Assembly (NCBI RefSeq): GCF_900101475.1
Contig: NZ_FMZV01000011.1
Coordinates: 1-64,000, forward strand
Direction: 5' to 3'
DNA: 64,000 nucleotides
Source: Ruegeria marina
Lineage (GTDB): Bacteria > Pseudomonadota > Alphaproteobacteria > Rhodobacterales > Rhodobacteraceae
The translations under genes and the position numbers were made by a program. Position 1 is the stretch's first letter. Every line of letters starts with the position of its first letter. A model generated the notes under the pieces. That model had not been told where the DNA came from and ran no database searches. It saw only the letters and a list, made by a program, of their open reading frames with translations. This document shows, one piece after another, positions 35,047-43,806 of this stretch.

Positions 35047-35822
35047 CGCGCCGTTTCGATGACAAGGTGATGGTCGTCACGGGTGCGGCACAGGGCATAG
35101 GCCGCCGCGTCGCTGAACGGGCGGCCAGCGACGGTGCGCGGGTTCTGATCGTAGACCGCTCGCCCGCCCGCAAAGAGGTCGTCGAGGCGATCCGCGATGC
35201 GGGCGGCCATGCGGAGGCCATATCGGTGAACCTTGAGACCTGGAGCGGTTGCGAAAAGGCCATGCAAAAGGCCGTGGACCTCTGGGGTCGTCTCGACATC
35301 CTGATCAACAATGTCGGCGGCACGATCTGGGCCAAGCCCTTTGAGCATTACGAGCCCCGGCAGATCGACGCCGAGGTGCGCAGGTCGCTGTTCCCGACGC
35401 TATACTGCTGCCGGGCTGCGCTCGACCACATGCTGCCTCAAGGGTCGGGCGTGATCGTCAACGTGTCGTCCATTGCCACGCGGGGCCTGAATCGCGTGCC
35501 CTATGCGGCGGCCAAGGGAGGGGTGAACGCGATTACGGCAAGCCTGGCCTGGGAAGTGGCGGAACGCGGCATCCGCGTCGTGGCAACAGCCCCGGGCGGA
35601 ACTGAGGCACCGCCCCGTGTCGTGCCCCGCAACCCCAATGCAGCCGAAGAACAGCGCGAAGACTGGTATCAGACCATCGTCGACCAGACGATCCAGTCTT
35701 CGTTCATGAAACGCTACGGAACGCTCGACGAGCAGGCAGGTCCGATCCTGTTCCTGGCGTCGGACGATGCTGCCTACATCACCGGGGTCACCGTCCCGGT
35801 CGGTGGGGGCGACTTAGGATAG
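35043..35822 (+). CDS. benD: Benzoate diol dehydrogenase
   Basis: A 259-residue short-chain dehydrogenase that oxidises the cis-diol from BenABC to catechol with release of CO2. TGAAQGIGRRVAERA is the cofactor loop, NNVG and VNVSSIA hold the structural Asn and the catalytic Ser, and YAAAKGG is the Tyr-Lys pair. The ATG overlaps the benC stop by 4 bases. The VGGGDLG end is normal for the family. Confidence 0.9.
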   Translation: MTRRFDDKVMVVTGAAQGIGRRVAERAASDGARVLIVDRSPARKEVVEAIRDAGGHAEAISVNLETWSGCEKAMQKAVDLWGRLDILINNVGGTIWAKPFEHYEPRQIDAEVRRSLFPTLYCCRAALDHMLPQGSGVIVNVSSIATRGLNRVPYAAAKGGVNAITASLAWEVAERGIRVVATAPGGTEAPPRVVPRNPNAAEEQREDWYQTIVDQTIQSSFMKRYGTLDEQAGPILFLASDDAAYITGVTVPVGGGDLG

Positions 35823-35863
35823 GCCCTGAGGAGGGGTCGGAAACCAACTGGAGGAAATCCAAA

Positions 35864-37036
35864 ATGAAACGTGCAATCCTGGCGGCCCTCGGGCTCGCCA
35901 CCAGCCTTGCTGTGCCCGCCGCAGCCGAAGGCATCAAGGTCGGCCTGCTGCTGCCCTTCTCGGGCGTTTATGCCTCTCTTGGCAATGAGATCGAGACCGG
36001 GTTCAACCTGGGTCTGGAACAGTTTGGCGCAGAGACCGGAGTGACCTTTGAAGTCGTCCGCGAAGACACCGAGGTGAAGCCGCCTGTCGCGCTTGGCAAG
36101 GCCAAGAAGCTGATCCTGCAGGACCAGGTCGATGTCATGGTCGGGATCGTCAGTTCCGGTGTTCTGGGCGCGGTGCGCGACATGGTGCACGGCGCAAGTG
36201 TTCCGCTGATCGTTGCCAATGCCGGCAATGACGAGGCTACCGGCGCCTCCTGCTCGCCTTTCATCACGCGGATGTCGTTTTCCAACGGTCAGATCAACCG
36301 TCCGATGGGCACCTGGATGGCCGAGAAGGGCATCAAGAAGGTGTTCACGCTTGCGCCTGACTACGCTGCTGGTCGCCAGATGATCGACGCCTTCACCGAG
36401 ACCTTCACCGCTGCAGGCGGCGAGATCGTCGGGCAGGAATTCACGCCGTTCCAGAAGACGCAAGACTTCGGTCCCTATCTCGCCCAGGCCAAGGCCAGCG
36501 GCGCTGATGCAGTCTATGTTTTCTACGCAGGCGGCGAAGCGATTTCTTTCGTCAAGCAATATGACAGCTTCGGTTTGAAAGCGGAACTGCCGCTCTATGG
36601 CTCCGGCTTCCTGACCTCGCCGCTTTATGTGAATGCTCAAGGCGAGGCCGCCGAAGGCGTCATCACGGCGCTCCACTACGCGCCGACCATCGACAGCGAG
36701 GCCAACGGTGTTTTCGTGGCCGCCTTCACCGAGGAAACGGGCCGCGCTCCGTCGGAATTCGCCGTCCAAGGTTATGATGCTGCTCGCGCGCTGATTGAGG
36801 CAACAAAAACCGGCGCAAACGACCGAGCATCTTTGGCAAATGCCCTGCGCCAGGTCAGCTTCGACGGGCCGCGCGGCAAGCTGGCGATCGATCCCGCGAC
36901 CAACAACATCATCCAGCCCGTCTATGTCTATGAAACCGTCGCAGGCGAAGGTGGATTGACGCAGAAGATCCTCGCGCAGCTTCCCGCGGAAGCCGACCCA
37001 GTCAATGGCTGCGAAATGGCACCCGTCTCCAACTGA
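35864..37036 (+). CDS. HAAT-type ABC transporter solute-binding protein
   Basis: A 390-residue periplasmic protein of the branched-chain amino acid (LivK/HAAT) class. A signal peptide ends near AAAEG (about residue 23). The mature start IKVGLLLPFSGVYASLGNEIETGF is typical. HAAT systems near ring-cleavage genes often import aromatic acids. Here the gene follows benD by 41 bases and begins a five-gene transport set, so benzoate or a related acid is the likely ligand. Confidence 0.88.
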   Translation: MKRAILAALGLATSLAVPAAAEGIKVGLLLPFSGVYASLGNEIETGFNLGLEQFGAETGVTFEVVREDTEVKPPVALGKAKKLILQDQVDVMVGIVSSGVLGAVRDMVHGASVPLIVANAGNDEATGASCSPFITRMSFSNGQINRPMGTWMAEKGIKKVFTLAPDYAAGRQMIDAFTETFTAAGGEIVGQEFTPFQKTQDFGPYLAQAKASGADAVYVFYAGGEAISFVKQYDSFGLKAELPLYGSGFLTSPLYVNAQGEAAEGVITALHYAPTIDSEANGVFVAAFTEETGRAPSEFAVQGYDAARALIEATKTGANDRASLANALRQVSFDGPRGKLAIDPATNNIIQPVYVYETVAGEGGLTQKILAQLPAEADPVNGCEMAPVSN

Positions 37037-37042
37037 CCAAGC

Positions 37043-37072
37043 TGACCCGGCTGCTTGCCTGCAGCCGGGTCA
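37043..37072 (+). repeat. Intercistronic hairpin after the HAAT binding-protein gene
   Basis: A perfect 12-bp stem (TGACCCGGCTGC at 37043-37054, GCAGCCGGGTCA at 37061-37072) with a six-base loop begins 7 bases after the binding-protein stop. It has no T-run. It probably protects the upstream mRNA segment. Confidence 0.75.
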
Positions 37073-37096
37073 AGAACGTCCGAGGAGGACCCGACA

Positions 37097-37966
37097 ATGG
37101 CACACGATCTTGGATTTTGGACGCTTCAGGCCCTGAATGCCCTGCAATTGTCCATGCTTCTGTTTCTACTTTCCATCGGCCTGACGGTCATCTTCGGGCT
37201 GATGCACTTCGTCAACCTCGCGCATGGCTCGCTCTATGCTCTTGGCGCGTATTTCGCTGCATCCCTTGCCGCGGTGGGAGGCTATTGGATGGGTCTCTTC
37301 CTGGCGCCCGTCGCCGTTGCCGGGGTGGGTATCCTGCTCTATTCTGGCCTGATAAAGCGGATGCGCAAATCCGGCCCGATGGCGCAGGTTCTGGTCACGT
37401 TCGGGCTGATCTTTGTCCTCCTGGATTTGACGCGCATCTTCTGGGGCGACCTTGCCCTGGCGATCGAGGTGCCCGCGCTTCTGGATGGGCGACTGGCCTT
37501 TCTCGGCGTCGAGTACCCGACCTACCGCGTGTTCATCATTGCTTTGGGCCTTGCCATCTTCGGGGCTTTGGCATTCGTGTTGGGCCGCACCCAGATCGGG
37601 GCGATGATCCGCGCCGGTGTCGACAATGATGCGATGGCGGCCTGCCTTGGCATCAACGTTGAACGACTGTTCTTCATCGTCTTCTGTGTCGGCTGTGCCC
37701 TTGCCGGACTGGCAGGCGCCGTCGCGGCACCCCTGCTCAGTGTCACGCCCGACATGGGGCTGCAGATCCTGATCCCTACACTGATCGTGATCGTGATCGG
37801 GGGGCTCGGTTCTCTCAAAGGTGCGATTGCCGGTTCGCTGATCTACGGCTTCGTTCAGACCTTCGGTGCCGTATTGGCTCCGCAACTGGCTTCCGTTCTC
37901 ATCTACGCGCTGTTGGCTGCGGTCCTCGTGATCAAGCCGGTCGGCCTCTTCCCGGCGAAAGGATAA
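37097..37966 (+). CDS. HAAT ABC transporter permease (LivH type)
   Basis: A 289-residue membrane protein. The ATG at 37097 follows CGAGGAGGAC. Typical features are IGLTVIFGLMHFVNLAHGSLYALGAYFA and the EAA-like segment GAMIRAGVDNDAMAACLGINV, ending VLVIKPVGLFPAKG. It pairs with the LivM-type permease 4 bases downstream. Confidence 0.9.
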   Translation: MAHDLGFWTLQALNALQLSMLLFLLSIGLTVIFGLMHFVNLAHGSLYALGAYFAASLAAVGGYWMGLFLAPVAVAGVGILLYSGLIKRMRKSGPMAQVLVTFGLIFVLLDLTRIFWGDLALAIEVPALLDGRLAFLGVEYPTYRVFIIALGLAIFGALAFVLGRTQIGAMIRAGVDNDAMAACLGINVERLFFIVFCVGCALAGLAGAVAAPLLSVTPDMGLQILIPTLIVIVIGGLGSLKGAIAGSLIYGFVQTFGAVLAPQLASVLIYALLAAVLVIKPVGLFPAKG

Positions 37967-37970
37967 GCAG

Positions 37971-38969
37971 ATGTTTCGTCACAACACCCTTCGCTACGTC
38001 GCTCTGATCCTCCTGGCGGCCGGAGCCCTCTTTCAGGCTTTCACAGCCGAGTACTTCGGATTGGAGATCCTGACCGAAATCCTGATCCTCGCCATGCTGG
38101 TTCTGGCGCTCGACATCGTGGCGGGCTTTGGTGGCATGGTATCGCTCTGCCACGGTGCTCTGATGGGGGGCGGGGCCTATGCCTATGCGATCTTCACGAC
38201 CAAAGCCGGGATCGCACCACCCGTGGCCATGGCTGGCGCTATCGCCCTGACCGGGGCAGCCGCCTGGGTAATCGGTGCCATCGGCTCGCGCAGCCACGGC
38301 ATCTATTTCATCATGGCGACTCTTGCTTTTGGGCAAATGGCCTATTCCTACGTTTTCGAGACTCCGATCTTTGGCGGTGACGACGGCCTGGGCGGCATAT
38401 CCCGGCTGGACCTGAGCTTCATTGGTGTCGATCTGAACGACAGTCGCAGCTTTGCGCTTTTCTGTCTGGCTGTGCTCGGCACTGTCTATGGCACATCGGT
38501 GGTCATCCTGCGCTCCGGCCTGGGCCGCTCGCTTACCGGCGTGATGCATAACGAACAGCGCATGCGGGCACTTGGCCTGACGGTCTGGCGGGTCAAGGCG
38601 GATGTCTTCGGCTTGTCCGGCATGATTGCCGGTCTCGCAGGTGCGCTGGCCGCCCAGCATATCATGTACATCTCGCCGGGGCTTCTCAGCTGGACCGTCT
38701 CTGGCGAGGCGCTTGTGGTTGTGATCCTCGGTGGACTTGGAACGCTTGTCGGACCGTTGATCGGAGCGGCCGCTTTCGTGGTTCTGAAACATGAGCTGAG
38801 TTCCGTGACGACCTATTGGCACCTTGTTGTCGGCGTCATCCTGATCGCCGTCGTGATGAGCCGCGCCAATGGCATTTTCGGCTGGATCGAGGCCCGCTGG
38901 GGTGACAGGCTCGACCGTCGTCTAGCCGATGCCACCCGCAAGACCGAGGAGGTTCTGACCGATGCTTGA
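37971..38969 (+). CDS. HAAT ABC transporter permease (LivM type)
   Basis: A 332-residue membrane protein with the LivM pattern: ILAMLVLALDIVAGFGGMVSLCHGALMGGGAYAYA near the N-terminus, LTGVMHNEQRMRALGLTVWRVK as the cytoplasmic loop and VVILGGLGTLVGPLIGAAAF near the end. It overlaps the ATPase gene by 8 bases. Confidence 0.9.
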   Translation: MFRHNTLRYVALILLAAGALFQAFTAEYFGLEILTEILILAMLVLALDIVAGFGGMVSLCHGALMGGGAYAYAIFTTKAGIAPPVAMAGAIALTGAAAWVIGAIGSRSHGIYFIMATLAFGQMAYSYVFETPIFGGDDGLGGISRLDLSFIGVDLNDSRSFALFCLAVLGTVYGTSVVILRSGLGRSLTGVMHNEQRMRALGLTVWRVKADVFGLSGMIAGLAGALAAQHIMYISPGLLSWTVSGEALVVVILGGLGTLVGPLIGAAAFVVLKHELSSVTTYWHLVVGVILIAVVMSRANGIFGWIEARWGDRLDRRLADATRKTEEVLTDA

Positions 38970-39705
38970 GACACGCAACCTGGATAAAAGCTTTGGCGCC
39001 GTTCACGTCACACGCAACGTGTCGCTGAAACTGGAACGTGGCGAGCGCCGTGTGATCCTGGGCCCGAATGGTGCGGGCAAGACCACGCTCTTCAACCAAT
39101 TGGTTGGTGAACTGACGCCCGACAGCGGGTCGGTCCATCTGGCTGGTGAGGATGTCACCGCGCTGCCCGTTGCCAAGCGCGCGCGGCGCGGGTTGTCGCG
39201 CAGCTATCAGAAGAACACGCTTTTCGATGGCCTCACGGTCGAGGAAAACCTCGGGCTTGCGGCGGCAGTCCACACCGGCCATGCAACGCGGCTCTGGTCG
39301 GACAGCCTGTCCAAACCCGAGGTGCGTGAGATCGTCGGAGAGGTGGCCGAACAGGTCAAGCTGATGCCGTTCCTTCATGCAAAGGTTTCCGAGATCAGCT
39401 ATGGTGTGCGCCGCCAGCTTGAGGTTGGCGTGGCTTTGGCGACGCGGCCTTTGGTCCTGCTGATGGACGAACCGACAAGCGGCGTCGGGCCGGAAATGTC
39501 CAAAGGGTTCCACGACCTGCTGAACAACCTGCCGCGCGACCTGACCATGCTGATCATCGAGCATGACATGGACCTTGCCTTCGATGTGGCGGACACGATC
39601 ACGGTGCTGAACTACGGCGAAGTCGTTTTTGACGGTCTGCCAGAAAAAGCGCGCGGGTCGAGCCTGCTCAAGGAGATTTATCTGGGGAGCTGGGAAAATG
39701 CTTGA
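38962..39705 (+). CDS. HAAT ABC transporter ATPase (LivG type)
   Basis: A 247-residue ABC ATPase. Walker A is GPNGAGKTT and Walker B is LVLLMDEPTSGVG; the signature region reads EISYGVRRQLEVG, a divergent LSGGQ normal in LivG proteins. It pairs with the LivF-type ATPase, whose start overlaps this stop. Confidence 0.9.
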   Translation: MLETRNLDKSFGAVHVTRNVSLKLERGERRVILGPNGAGKTTLFNQLVGELTPDSGSVHLAGEDVTALPVAKRARRGLSRSYQKNTLFDGLTVEENLGLAAAVHTGHATRLWSDSLSKPEVREIVGEVAEQVKLMPFLHAKVSEISYGVRRQLEVGVALATRPLVLLMDEPTSGVGPEMSKGFHDLLNNLPRDLTMLIIEHDMDLAFDVADTITVLNYGEVVFDGLPEKARGSSLLKEIYLGSWENA

Positions 39706-40396
39706 ACTGAACTCAATCGAGTCCGGCTACGGAGAGACGCAGGTCCTCTACGGACTGACTCTGACAGCCCGGACAGGGCGCGTGCTCGCTATTCTCGGGC
39801 GCAACGGTGCCGGCAAATCCACGACGCTGAAAACGATCATGGGCTTATTGCCGCGCAAATCCGGCGAGATCCTTTTCGAGGGTAAGCCGATTGCGGCGCA
39901 ACCCTTCGACATTGCCAGAAGCGGGATCGCCTATGTGCCCGAGACACGCGATATCTTCCCGTCGCTGAGCGTTCGCGAAAACCTTGAAATCGCGGCCAAG
40001 CGGTTTGGCGGTTCCAACCCCGAGTGGACGATGGACAGGGTGCTGGACCTGTTCCCGAGACTGAGCGAGCGCATGGACAACGGCGGGACGCAACTATCAG
40101 GTGGCGAGCAGCAGATGCTGGCCATCGCGCGCGGCCTTTTGATGAACCCCAAGCTCTTGATCCTGGATGAGCCGACGGAAGGTCTGGCCCCGATCATCGT
40201 CAAGCTGATCCACGACAAACTGCAGGAGCTGAAAGAGGCGGGGCTGTCGATGATCATCGTCGAACAGAACTTTGGCTTTGCCACCTCTCTTGCCGATGAC
40301 GTGGTTGTGGTCAGCAAGGGTCAGATCGTCTGGACCGGCAATGCGGATCAGATCAAGGCCGATGAAGAGGCGCAACACACCTGGCTTGGGGTGTGA
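39698..40396 (+). CDS. HAAT ABC transporter ATPase (LivF type)
   Basis: A 232-residue ABC ATPase, start at 39698 (MLELNSIESGYGETQVLYGL). Walker A is GRNGAGKST, the signature QLSGGEQQM and Walker B LLILDEPTEGLAP. It is the last gene of the catB-benABCD-transporter transcript; a hairpin follows. Confidence 0.9.
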   Translation: MLELNSIESGYGETQVLYGLTLTARTGRVLAILGRNGAGKSTTLKTIMGLLPRKSGEILFEGKPIAAQPFDIARSGIAYVPETRDIFPSLSVRENLEIAAKRFGGSNPEWTMDRVLDLFPRLSERMDNGGTQLSGGEQQMLAIARGLLMNPKLLILDEPTEGLAPIIVKLIHDKLQELKEAGLSMIIVEQNFGFATSLADDVVVVSKGQIVWTGNADQIKADEEAQHTWLGV

Positions 40397-40402
40397 GGCC
40401 GA

Positions 40403-40441
40403 CGTGCAGGGCAGTCACGCCCTGCACGGAGGTCACTTTTT
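40403..40441 (+). terminator. Hairpin with T-run after the transport operon
   Basis: A perfect 10-bp stem (CGTGCAGGGC at 40403-40412, GCCCTGCACG at 40419-40428) with a six-base loop. A T-run (about 40437-40441) follows after eight bases, so termination efficiency is uncertain. It lies between the convergent transport operon and LysR gene. Confidence 0.6.
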
Positions 40442-41332
40442 CATGGGGCTCTTTCGCGCCACTTTCTGAGCCACGGTAACGAAATTCTTGACGTGCACGC
40501 CTTGTTCGTCGAGGCGGTAGTTCACAGAGAGTTCGGTCCGCGCGATCTCCGGCTCGATATTGAGAAACTTCATGCCCTTGCGCGGGGCGTTGGCGACAGA
40601 CTCTGGAACGATACACACACCTTCCCCGACGGCCACCAGGCTCAGTGCCGTTTGCAGATCCATGCACCAAATTCGAAGCGGTGCCTTGAACCCCGCGTCT
40701 TCGATCGCTTTCAATACCATGTCGGCATAGCTGGGCCGAGGTCGTTCCGGATACAGGATCAGATTGTGTGTCATCAGCCGTTCAAGCTTGGCAACAGTTC
40801 GCGAGTCGGTGTCGACGATGTCGGGTAAAGCCAGGATCAGCTTTTCTTCCATGAGATGTTTCGACAGGAATTCGGGATCTTTCAGCGTCGGGCGGGCGAA
40901 TGCCACATCGATTTCGCGAGAGACGAGCGCCCTGTGCAGCTCTGCATTGTTCATGGGAACGAGGCTAAGGTTCACCTGCGGATAATTCGCGCGATAGGAC
41001 CGGATGATGTTTGGCAGAATTCCGAATGTCGCCGAGCCCACGAACCCGATCCTGAGCCGCCCTTCTGCCCCCTGTCCGAGGCGGCGCACTTCCAGTTGTG
41101 TATCTTCGAGCTCTGCGAGGATTGACTTGCCCCGCTTTAGCAACCGTTCACCGGCCTGTGTCAGGGTGATCGCGCTGCGGCCTCTGTTGAACAGAACGGC
41201 TTCCAGCTCCTCCTCGAGTTGCTTGATCTGTCGGCTGAGTGGCGGTTGCGCCATGTCGAGGCGCTCGGCCGCGCGGCCAAAATGCATTTCCTCGGCAACC
41301 GCGATGAAATAGGTCAGCTGTTTGAAATTCAT
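40433..41332 (-). CDS. LysR-family regulator, CatR/BenM-like
   Basis: A 299-residue LysR protein whose HTH is MHFGRAAERLDMAQPPLSRQIKQLEEEL (about 16-43), a form common to CatR, BenM and CbnR. The effector domain follows. It lies between the benzoate operon and catA and probably activates one or both in response to muconate or benzoate; this is inferred from position and family. It reads in the same direction as catA but is separated from it by a terminator. Confidence 0.85.
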   Translation of the reverse strand: MNFKQLTYFIAVAEEMHFGRAAERLDMAQPPLSRQIKQLEEELEAVLFNRGRSAITLTQAGERLLKRGKSILAELEDTQLEVRRLGQGAEGRLRIGFVGSATFGILPNIIRSYRANYPQVNLSLVPMNNAELHRALVSREIDVAFARPTLKDPEFLSKHLMEEKLILALPDIVDTDSRTVAKLERLMTHNLILYPERPRPSYADMVLKAIEDAGFKAPLRIWCMDLQTALSLVAVGEGVCIVPESVANAPRKGMKFLNIEPEIARTELSVNYRLDEQGVHVKNFVTVAQKVARKSPMKK

Positions 41333-41378
41333 TTTTGCCGTCCTCCCAAGGCCTTACGTTAGGCGATACCTCCACACG

Positions 41379-41406
41379 AAAAAAGGCCCCCGTATCAACG
41401 GGGGCC
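41379..41406 (-). terminator. Intrinsic terminator after catA
   Basis: On the minus strand, GGCCCCCGT (41406-41398) pairs with ACGGGGGCC (41393-41385), a perfect 9-bp stem with a four-base loop, followed by six T (41384-41379). It ends the catA transcript before the LysR gene. Confidence 0.9.
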
Positions 41407-41429
41407 AGTGTTCAGAAAGGTATCGGGGA

Positions 41430-42305
41430 TTACTCAGCGGCGATGGCCTTTTCCTCGGCCGCGGTCTTGAGAACGAAGTCAAACTCGAAATGCAGGTCGG
41501 TGCCCAGTTCGGCTGCAGCCGGCTTGAACTTGCCGATCAGGCTTTCCTTGACCGCGAACACGCTGTCATTTTCCAGCCATTCGCTGTCGGCGTCGTAGAT
41601 CTGGCTGATCAGCGGGCGGTAGCCATCTTTCGAGATGATGAAGTGCATGTGTCCGGGGCGGTTCGGGTGGTGACCCATGAAGCGCAGCAACTCGCCTGCG
41701 GTTTCATCGTCCGGGATCGGATAGGGCACCGGACGCACGGCGACAAATGCGTAGTGGCCGTTCTCGTCGGTCTCGAACCGGCCGCGCAGATTGTATTCGG
41801 GTTGATCGGGGTCAAGGTTCTCGTAGATTCCGTTCGGTGCGTCTTCCCAGACGTCCAGCGTCACACCGGCGATGCCGTTGCCGTTCTCGTCCTTGATGTA
41901 ACCTTCGTAGTAGGCGGTCTCTTCGTTGTCGTAATGCTTCTGGATGGTCGAGCCGCCCTTGGGCAGGACCGGCGGATTCTCGCGGTAGAACGGCCCCAGA
42001 ACGGTGGATTCGCTTTCATTTCCTTCGACCGGGTTGGTCATCATGTCGACCAGAACTTCGACGCCGAGGATGTCGCCCAGCAGGATGAATTCCTGGCGGT
42101 TGTCGTTGCAGAGCTTGCCGGCGCGGGCGAGGTAGTCGCAGACGAACAGGAATTCGTCGTGCTGCAGTTTCACGTCCTTGATGAAGGCGTGCAGATGCTT
42201 GACCAGGCCGGTCGCGAGTTCGCGCTGGCGGTCTGTGATGTCGCCATGCTTGCCGAGGCTCGCGATCACGACGTCGGTGATGTTGTCTTGGTTGACGATG
42301 CCCAT
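41430..42305 (-). CDS. catA: Intradiol ring-cleavage dioxygenase, probable catechol 1,2-dioxygenase
   Basis: A 291-residue intradiol dioxygenase with an N-terminal dimerisation domain (to about residue 100). The start at 42305 follows GAGGAGG. Fe(III) ligands by family alignment are Tyr161 (NGIYEN), Tyr195 (VPYPIP), His219 and His221 (RPGHMHF). It opens catechol to cis,cis-muconate. The RFMGHHPNRPGHMHF stretch also recalls hydroxyquinol dioxygenases, so catechol is assigned mainly because catB and benABCD are nearby. Confidence 0.82.
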   Translation of the reverse strand: MGIVNQDNITDVVIASLGKHGDITDRQRELATGLVKHLHAFIKDVKLQHDEFLFVCDYLARAGKLCNDNRQEFILLGDILGVEVLVDMMTNPVEGNESESTVLGPFYRENPPVLPKGGSTIQKHYDNEETAYYEGYIKDENGNGIAGVTLDVWEDAPNGIYENLDPDQPEYNLRGRFETDENGHYAFVAVRPVPYPIPDDETAGELLRFMGHHPNRPGHMHFIISKDGYRPLISQIYDADSEWLENDSVFAVKESLIGKFKPAAAELGTDLHFEFDFVLKTAAEEKAIAAE

Positions 42306-42550
42306 GGGTAGTTCCTCCTCCTGGCAGTCTGAATATCCGGTAGCGAGTTGCGTTAATGCCCCTCGTCGAAAACCAGACTTTGCCGAAACCCTGGCCTTAC
42401 CCAATGCCTGCGGGGGTATCGGGTGATACCAACGGTGACTCGACTATAGCGCATATGGCGACTCACGAAAGATCTCAGGGCAGAGTATTGACCCATACCC
42501 TCGCTGGCATAGCCCATGGGCCCATGATCGTGGCAGCTATTCCCCAGCTT

Positions 42551-42952
42551 ATGAACGCATGGGAGGCCAAGGTGATCGATACCTTCAAGCAAATCCAAAC
42601 GCGCCTTGAGGCAACACCGCACTTGTTGCGCCTCGGTCGGTTGTTTTCCGAAACCTTGCTCATCGAAGTGGGTGGCGATGAATTCTACCTGTCCTTTGAG
42701 AAGGGGCGCATTGTCTCGGTGGTCGAAGGTCCCAGCCGCAAGACACCTTGGCGTTTCGCGTTGCGGACCGATGCCGAGGCGCTGAACAAGTTCTGGCAGG
42801 CGCGGCCCGAGCCGGGTTTCCATGACATCTTCGGGCTGGTGAAGATCGGTCGTGGCCGGATCGACGGCGACATCCTGTGCCTCGTCAAGAACCTGCGCTT
42901 CGTCAAGGAAGTACTGACACTCGCCCGCGCAAAAGAGGAGTTGGCAGCATGA
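42551..42952 (+). CDS. Unrecognised small protein, possibly SCP2-like
   Basis: A 133-residue protein from the ATG at 42551 (MNAWEAKVIDTFKQIQTRLE); longer in-frame starts exist at 42455 and 42524, and no clear ribosome-binding site decides. The middle, LLIEVGGDEFYLSFEKGRIVSVVEGPSRKTPWRFALR, suggests an alpha/beta lipid-carrier-like fold, but I cannot name a family with certainty. It overlaps the next hydrolase by 4 bases and is divergent from catA, so it belongs to the aromatic catabolic set. It occupies the place where a muconolactone isomerase would be expected but shows no CatC features. Confidence 0.55.
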   Translation: MNAWEAKVIDTFKQIQTRLEATPHLLRLGRLFSETLLIEVGGDEFYLSFEKGRIVSVVEGPSRKTPWRFALRTDAEALNKFWQARPEPGFHDIFGLVKIGRGRIDGDILCLVKNLRFVKEVLTLARAKEELAA

Positions 42953-43806
42953 GCATCGAACCGATCACCGGCCGTTATGTCACCGTCACCGTGGGCGGTG
43001 CCCTGCGCCGCATCTATTTCGAAGAGGCCGGGCAGGGGCGTCCTGTCATCTGCCTGCACACCGCCGGGGCCGATACCCGCCAATGGCGCCATCTCTTGAA
43101 CGATGCCGAGATCACCGCATCCAACCGCCTGATCGCCTTTGACATGCCCTGGCACGGCAAGTCGCTGCCGCCGGAAGGGTTCGAGATGCAGGAATACCTG
43201 CTGACGACCGAAGCCTATATCGAGACCGTACTGGCGGTGATCGAGGGGCTGGGCCTCGATCGACCCGTCCTCGCGGGCTGTTCGATGGGTGGACGTATCG
43301 CGTTGCAACTGGCGGCGCTTCACCCGGACAAGTTCAGCGGGTTCATTGCCATTGAGGCCTCTGACTTCCAGCCCGCCTGGTACGATATCGACTGGTTCCA
43401 CCGCCCTGATGCCCATGGCGGCGAGATGGGCGCTGCCTTGGTATCCGCGAATATTTCGCCCTATGCGCCGAATACCGAACGCTGGAACACGCTGTGGATG
43501 TTCATGCAAAGCGGTCCGGGTGTTTTCCGGGGCGATCTGAGCTTTTACACCAAGGACGACAGCCTGATCCCGCGCCTGTCCAAGATAGATACGAGTGCCA
43601 CGCCCGTTCACATCATCGTCGGCGCCTATGACCTGACCTGCACACCTGAAGACGCGGAGCGTACGGCCAAGGCCATTCCCGGTGCCACTTTGGCTGTGAT
43701 GGACGAGCTCGGCCACTTTCCGATGAGCGAGCATCCCGAGGGCTTCCGCCCATTCTTTGTCGAGGCGCTGGAAAAGATGCCCGTTGCCAGCGCAAAGGCT
43801 GCATGA
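42949..43806 (+). CDS. Alpha/beta hydrolase, candidate 3-oxoadipate enol-lactonase
   Basis: A 285-residue alpha/beta hydrolase. The nucleophile elbow is GCSMGG (Ser112), the oxyanion region CLHTAGADTRQW, the acid in IIVGAYDLTCTPEDA and the His in DELGHFPMSEHPEGF. The ATG overlaps the preceding gene by 4 bases, and the stop overlaps the next. Context (CatA and CatB upstream in the pathway, a beta-keto acid cleavage enzyme next) suggests PcaD-type hydrolysis of an enol-lactone, but the sequence alone fits many carboxylesterases. Confidence 0.7.
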   Translation: MSIEPITGRYVTVTVGGALRRIYFEEAGQGRPVICLHTAGADTRQWRHLLNDAEITASNRLIAFDMPWHGKSLPPEGFEMQEYLLTTEAYIETVLAVIEGLGLDRPVLAGCSMGGRIALQLAALHPDKFSGFIAIEASDFQPAWYDIDWFHRPDAHGGEMGAALVSANISPYAPNTERWNTLWMFMQSGPGVFRGDLSFYTKDDSLIPRLSKIDTSATPVHIIVGAYDLTCTPEDAERTAKAIPGATLAVMDELGHFPMSEHPEGFRPFFVEALEKMPVASAKAA

